Of a DNA stretch of 64,000 nt, positions 61,463 through 64,000 are shown in pieces. Positions within the stretch are counted from its first letter, which is position 1, and every line of letters begins with the position of its first letter. The stretch comes from Pirellula sp. Lineage in GTDB: Bacteria > Planctomycetota > Planctomycetia > Pirellulales > Pirellulaceae. The position numbers and the translations under genes were made by a program. The stretch spans positions 1 through 64,000 of the forward strand of contig JAJTFB010000003.1 of assembly GCA_021300015.1 (NCBI GenBank). Direction: 5' to 3'. A model generated the notes under the pieces. It made no database searches, was not told the origin of the DNA, and saw only the letters and a program-made list of their open reading frames with translations.

Positions 61463-63671
61463 TCTGATGCTATGTGATTTGCTCGCTGGGAATTTGAGCC
61501 AGTCTCAGGAGAGTGAGCTAGAGCAGATCATCGTATCGAATCCCGAAATACAGTCGCGATTAGAGCAGCTTGCGGGTGCTCATCAATGGCCGGTTGGCAG
61601 TGCACCACAACCGATGATGGACAATTCAGAGCACTTGGCCGATCGCATCGAGAAATTGCAAAGTGGCCGCGGGGAGATCGAGCAATCTGTTACTCGAGCG
61701 ACTAGTACCGATACGGTGGCGATCGAGGACCGAATCGCGAAGCTCAACAAGGAGCTCGTCGGCTATCGGGTCGTGCGTGAGATTGGTCGTGGGGGGATGG
61801 GGATTGTTTATGAAGGTATCGACGAGTCGTTAAAACGGCCAGTAGCGGTCAAAGTTTTCAAAGATTGGGGTTTATTTGAAAACGAATATTCCCAGAAAAT
61901 TAACTCCAGTCAGCGGCTGATCGAGGAGGCTCAGGCGATCGCTGCATTGCAGCATGAGAATATTCTTTCGATTTATAGCATTGTGTATGCTGCCGGCAAT
62001 CCGGTCTTGATCCAGAGATATGTCGATGGAGAGTCGCTCGGGAGTTTGCTAAGCCGTCAGGGTCGATTGGAAATAGACCAGTGTGTGTCGATCAGTTTGC
62101 AAATCGCTAAGGGGCTAGTCGCTGCGCATGAACGAAGGATCGTACATCGCGATTTGAAGCCCGATAACATCTTGCTCGAAGGTGAAAAAAAGTGGGTGCG
62201 GATTGCCGATTTTGGTTTAGCCAAGAGACAAGACAGCACGACGCATACGGGAGATCGATTTATTATCGGTACACCTATGTATATGTCTCCTGAGCAGACG
62301 CAAAAGATCCCGGTCGATGAGCGTTCGGATTTGTTTAGTTTAGGGCTGATGATGTATAGGATGCTCACGGGTGTGACTCCTTTTGAGCATCCGGATGTAT
62401 TTGTTGTGCTTGATAAGATCCGCAACCAGGGAGTTGAGTCGGTCGTTCGGGTGCGTCCTGAGACCCCGCATTGGCTATCGGATTTGGTAGATAAGTTGAT
62501 TTCAAAAAAGCCTGAGGATCGGCTTCAAAGTGCGAGGCAAGTCGTCAGCAGTTTGGAGTCCAAGTCGTTTTCGATGAATGTTCGATCCAATCAAAACGCT
62601 AAGTGGATCTACGCTGGATTGGGGTTGCTCGTTGTTGTGTCTCTCTTAGCGAGTTTCGTGTTGCTTGTCACGAGTCCGAAAGCATCCAAGGAAAGTTTGC
62701 CGAGCGTCAGTAAAGAGGTTAACCCAAGGGTTCTTCGAGGTGTATGGATCGAGGGTAAAGAGATGGCGTATCAAACGCTTGGCAAAGCAATCCTTGATGC
62801 CAACGATGACGACAGGATTCTGATCGATCGAGATCTTGCTGAAAGTGGGATACAGGTTCGGGGCAAACGGTTGACGATTGAGGCAAGCGCTGGGACTAGG
62901 CCGACGATCCGTTATGGACTCCAAGAGGATCGTCAGGTAGCGTATTTGCTCAGGACAGATCGAGATTTAACGCTGGAGGGAGTTAAGTTCGATTGGAGGC
63001 CACCGCAGACAACCCAAGCCTTTGAGGAGGGACAGTTTGTCAACATGATTTCGACGGAGTTTGGCAGTCAGTTGGTCGTCGATCGATGCGAATTTAGTTC
63101 GAGCATTCAAGGGACGATTCTTGGGGCGGGTGGGAGCGCGCGAGTGACCAATTCGATCTTTGATGGCAGGTTGTTTAGTTTGGGTTACATCTTGGGGGGC
63201 GGGTTGGTTGAGATACGAAATTGCAAGATGACATCGAGGGGAGGGATTGCGATCTTTACTTCGCCGGAGAGTTACACTGGGGATAATCCGAGTCGACTGT
63301 TCATCGAGCAATCGGAGTTTGTCGGGCAGAGTGCAGTGAGTTTGATGTTGCGGCGAGCGCAGAACGATAGGATTGACATTGATAGTCGCGATTGCCGGTT
63401 TAATACCGATTATGCATTGACGGTTACCAGATCGCCGCTGAGGGCACCGGATTTGGAGACTTATCAAGACGTTAAGGATTGGGCGCATCGTTTGGTGCGG
63501 TGGCAGGAGGAGGGTTGCGTGCACAAAGTAGGTAGTGGGTATCTTGCGGGTAGGGACTTGCGTCAGGCCAATCGGGTATTTACGGGGTTGGAATCGCTTG
63601 AGCAGTGGCAGATGTTCTGGGAGCAGGCACCGGGGGGGCGGTCCAGGGTTCAATCTGCCCGCCAAGAATGA
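61437..63671 (+). CDS. Membrane Ser/Thr protein kinase with beta-helix-like outer domain
   Basis: The ATG at 61437 (MINPQNIDDLMLCDLLAGNLSQSQ) is preferred to an upstream TTG. This 744-residue kinase has an N-terminal helical region (1-105), an intact catalytic domain (about 110-375: GRGGMGIV 117-124, AVKV lysine K139, HRDLKPDN 237-244, DFG 258-260, GTPMYMSPEQ), a membrane helix (about 391-412), and an outer part (about 430-744). In the outer part short strand-turn repeats (LTLEGVKFDW, LVVDRCEFSSS, ARVTNSIFDGR, VEIRNCKMTSR, LFIEQSEFVGQ) suggest a right-handed beta-helix of pectate-lyase type. It probably senses a carbohydrate or wall ligand and acts with the overlapping upstream ECF sigma factor. 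Confidence 0.92.
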   Translation: MINPQNIDDLMLCDLLAGNLSQSQESELEQIIVSNPEIQSRLEQLAGAHQWPVGSAPQPMMDNSEHLADRIEKLQSGRGEIEQSVTRATSTDTVAIEDRIAKLNKELVGYRVVREIGRGGMGIVYEGIDESLKRPVAVKVFKDWGLFENEYSQKINSSQRLIEEAQAIAALQHENILSIYSIVYAAGNPVLIQRYVDGESLGSLLSRQGRLEIDQCVSISLQIAKGLVAAHERRIVHRDLKPDNILLEGEKKWVRIADFGLAKRQDSTTHTGDRFIIGTPMYMSPEQTQKIPVDERSDLFSLGLMMYRMLTGVTPFEHPDVFVVLDKIRNQGVESVVRVRPETPHWLSDLVDKLISKKPEDRLQSARQVVSSLESKSFSMNVRSNQNAKWIYAGLGLLVVVSLLASFVLLVTSPKASKESLPSVSKEVNPRVLRGVWIEGKEMAYQTLGKAILDANDDDRILIDRDLAESGIQVRGKRLTIEASAGTRPTIRYGLQEDRQVAYLLRTDRDLTLEGVKFDWRPPQTTQAFEEGQFVNMISTEFGSQLVVDRCEFSSSIQGTILGAGGSARVTNSIFDGRLFSLGYILGGGLVEIRNCKMTSRGGIAIFTSPESYTGDNPSRLFIEQSEFVGQSAVSLMLRRAQNDRIDIDSRDCRFNTDYALTVTRSPLRAPDLETYQDVKDWAHRLVRWQEEGCVHKVGSGYLAGRDLRQANRVFTGLESLEQWQMFWEQAPGGRSRVQSARQE

Positions 63672-64000
63672 GGTCGATTTTTTCCCGACGTGTCAATACC
63701 GTCCAAAATCCCACTTCCCCCGCTAAACTCTGAGATTCCTCAAGTTGATGAAGGAGGAAAACCCAGTTTGGCAAGTGATCCTGGGTTTGAGTCGCTATCC
63801 CGTTTTTCTTAACCACAGAACACACCGAACACACGGAAACAAAACCTTCTTGCGTTATGTCATGCTTCCGTGTACTCGGGTGTGTTCTGTGGTTCCCTGC
63901 TCTATGGCGACAAAAGCGAATACGTGGTCGCCACACCGCAGTACCGCGCCGCGGCCAACACGGCGATGGGTTGGAAGAATGCCAACCTACAGCGTTTTGG
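63672..64000. other. Region after the kinase gene; unresolved open frame at the window edge
   Basis: No complete gene is seen. The inverted repeat at 63811-63894 lies here. From about 63894 to the end, the plus strand, in the same frame as the kinase, reads SLLYGDKSEYVVATPQYRAA and on to ANLQRFG without a stop, and looks coding. It may be the start of another gene or a detached piece of the kinase gene; the window ends too soon to decide. Confidence 0.4.
63811..63894. repeat. Inverted repeat, possible dispersed intergenic element
   Basis: AACCACAGAACACACC (63811-63826) is perfectly complementary to 63879-63894, and pairing continues with a few mismatches to 63838/63867. The arms enclose about 28 bases. 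Such ACACAC-rich hairpins occur as scattered repeats in several bacterial groups; here it separates the kinase gene from the edge open frame. Confidence 0.8.

Noticed and set aside
1-64000. Toxin-antitoxin, restriction-modification or other defence modules
   Set aside because: No pair or motif of such systems was found; small frames examined are shadows of larger genes.

Overview
The window comes from a planctomycete, most likely of the Pirellulales. The signs are paired PSCyt1/DUF1549/DUF1553 and DUF1501 proteins, two secreted sulfatases, DUF1080 and DUF1570 proteins, ECF sigma factors coupled to large membrane-spanning Ser/Thr kinases, and a 3,027-residue surface protein with the planctomycete LE-x-R N-terminal motif and a C-terminal dockerin. 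Coding density is high and most genes sit in short same-strand runs. No tRNA, rRNA or CRISPR array was recognised.

Layout: 1-9205 (minus) holds a truncated beta-barrel-like protein and a tight ECF sigma / kinase / sulfatase / kinase run. In that run the sigma gene is frameshifted and the last kinase has lost its catalytic loop. 9360-14248 (plus) is an EF-hand / PSCyt1-PSD1 / DUF1501 set, closed by a bidirectional terminator. 14442-27866 (minus) carries a DUF937 protein, an SMP-30/hydrolase fusion, a PPi-type phosphofructokinase, two DUF1080 proteins, a CNNM/CorC transporter, an amidase, two tandem FtsX-like permeases and an intradiol dioxygenase. 28125-39911 (plus) carries a degenerate ADP-ribosylglycohydrolase, an esterase-esterase-SMP30 protein coupled to a sulfatase, a pyruvate kinase of the K+-independent type, an NfeD-like protein, Kbl and a family 4 uracil-DNA glycosylase. 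39880-46203 (minus) carries a BshC-like protein coupled to a glycosyltransferase, a membrane protein plus ECF sigma pair, and a DUF1570 peptidase coupled to a GroES-like protein. 46614-49606 (plus) is the rplY-pth-rpsF-ssb-rplI housekeeping run. 50083-63671 holds the giant RTX/dockerin protein, an ISL3-family insertion sequence with a perfect 8-bp target duplication, and an ECF sigma / kinase pair.

Two themes link the genes. The first is extracytoplasmic signalling: three ECF genes, each next to a membrane-anchored partner. The second is secreted breakdown of complex, possibly sulfated, carbohydrates by sulfatases, esterases, SMP-30 domains and DUF1080 proteins.

The most unusual observations are the loss of conserved cores from two genes of one operon, the structured non-coding block inside the ISL3 element, and three proteins that keep a catalytic fold without its usual active-site residues (kinase, ADP-ribosylglycohydrolase, ClpP-like NfeD). 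No clearly new multi-gene system could be proven from the sequence alone.
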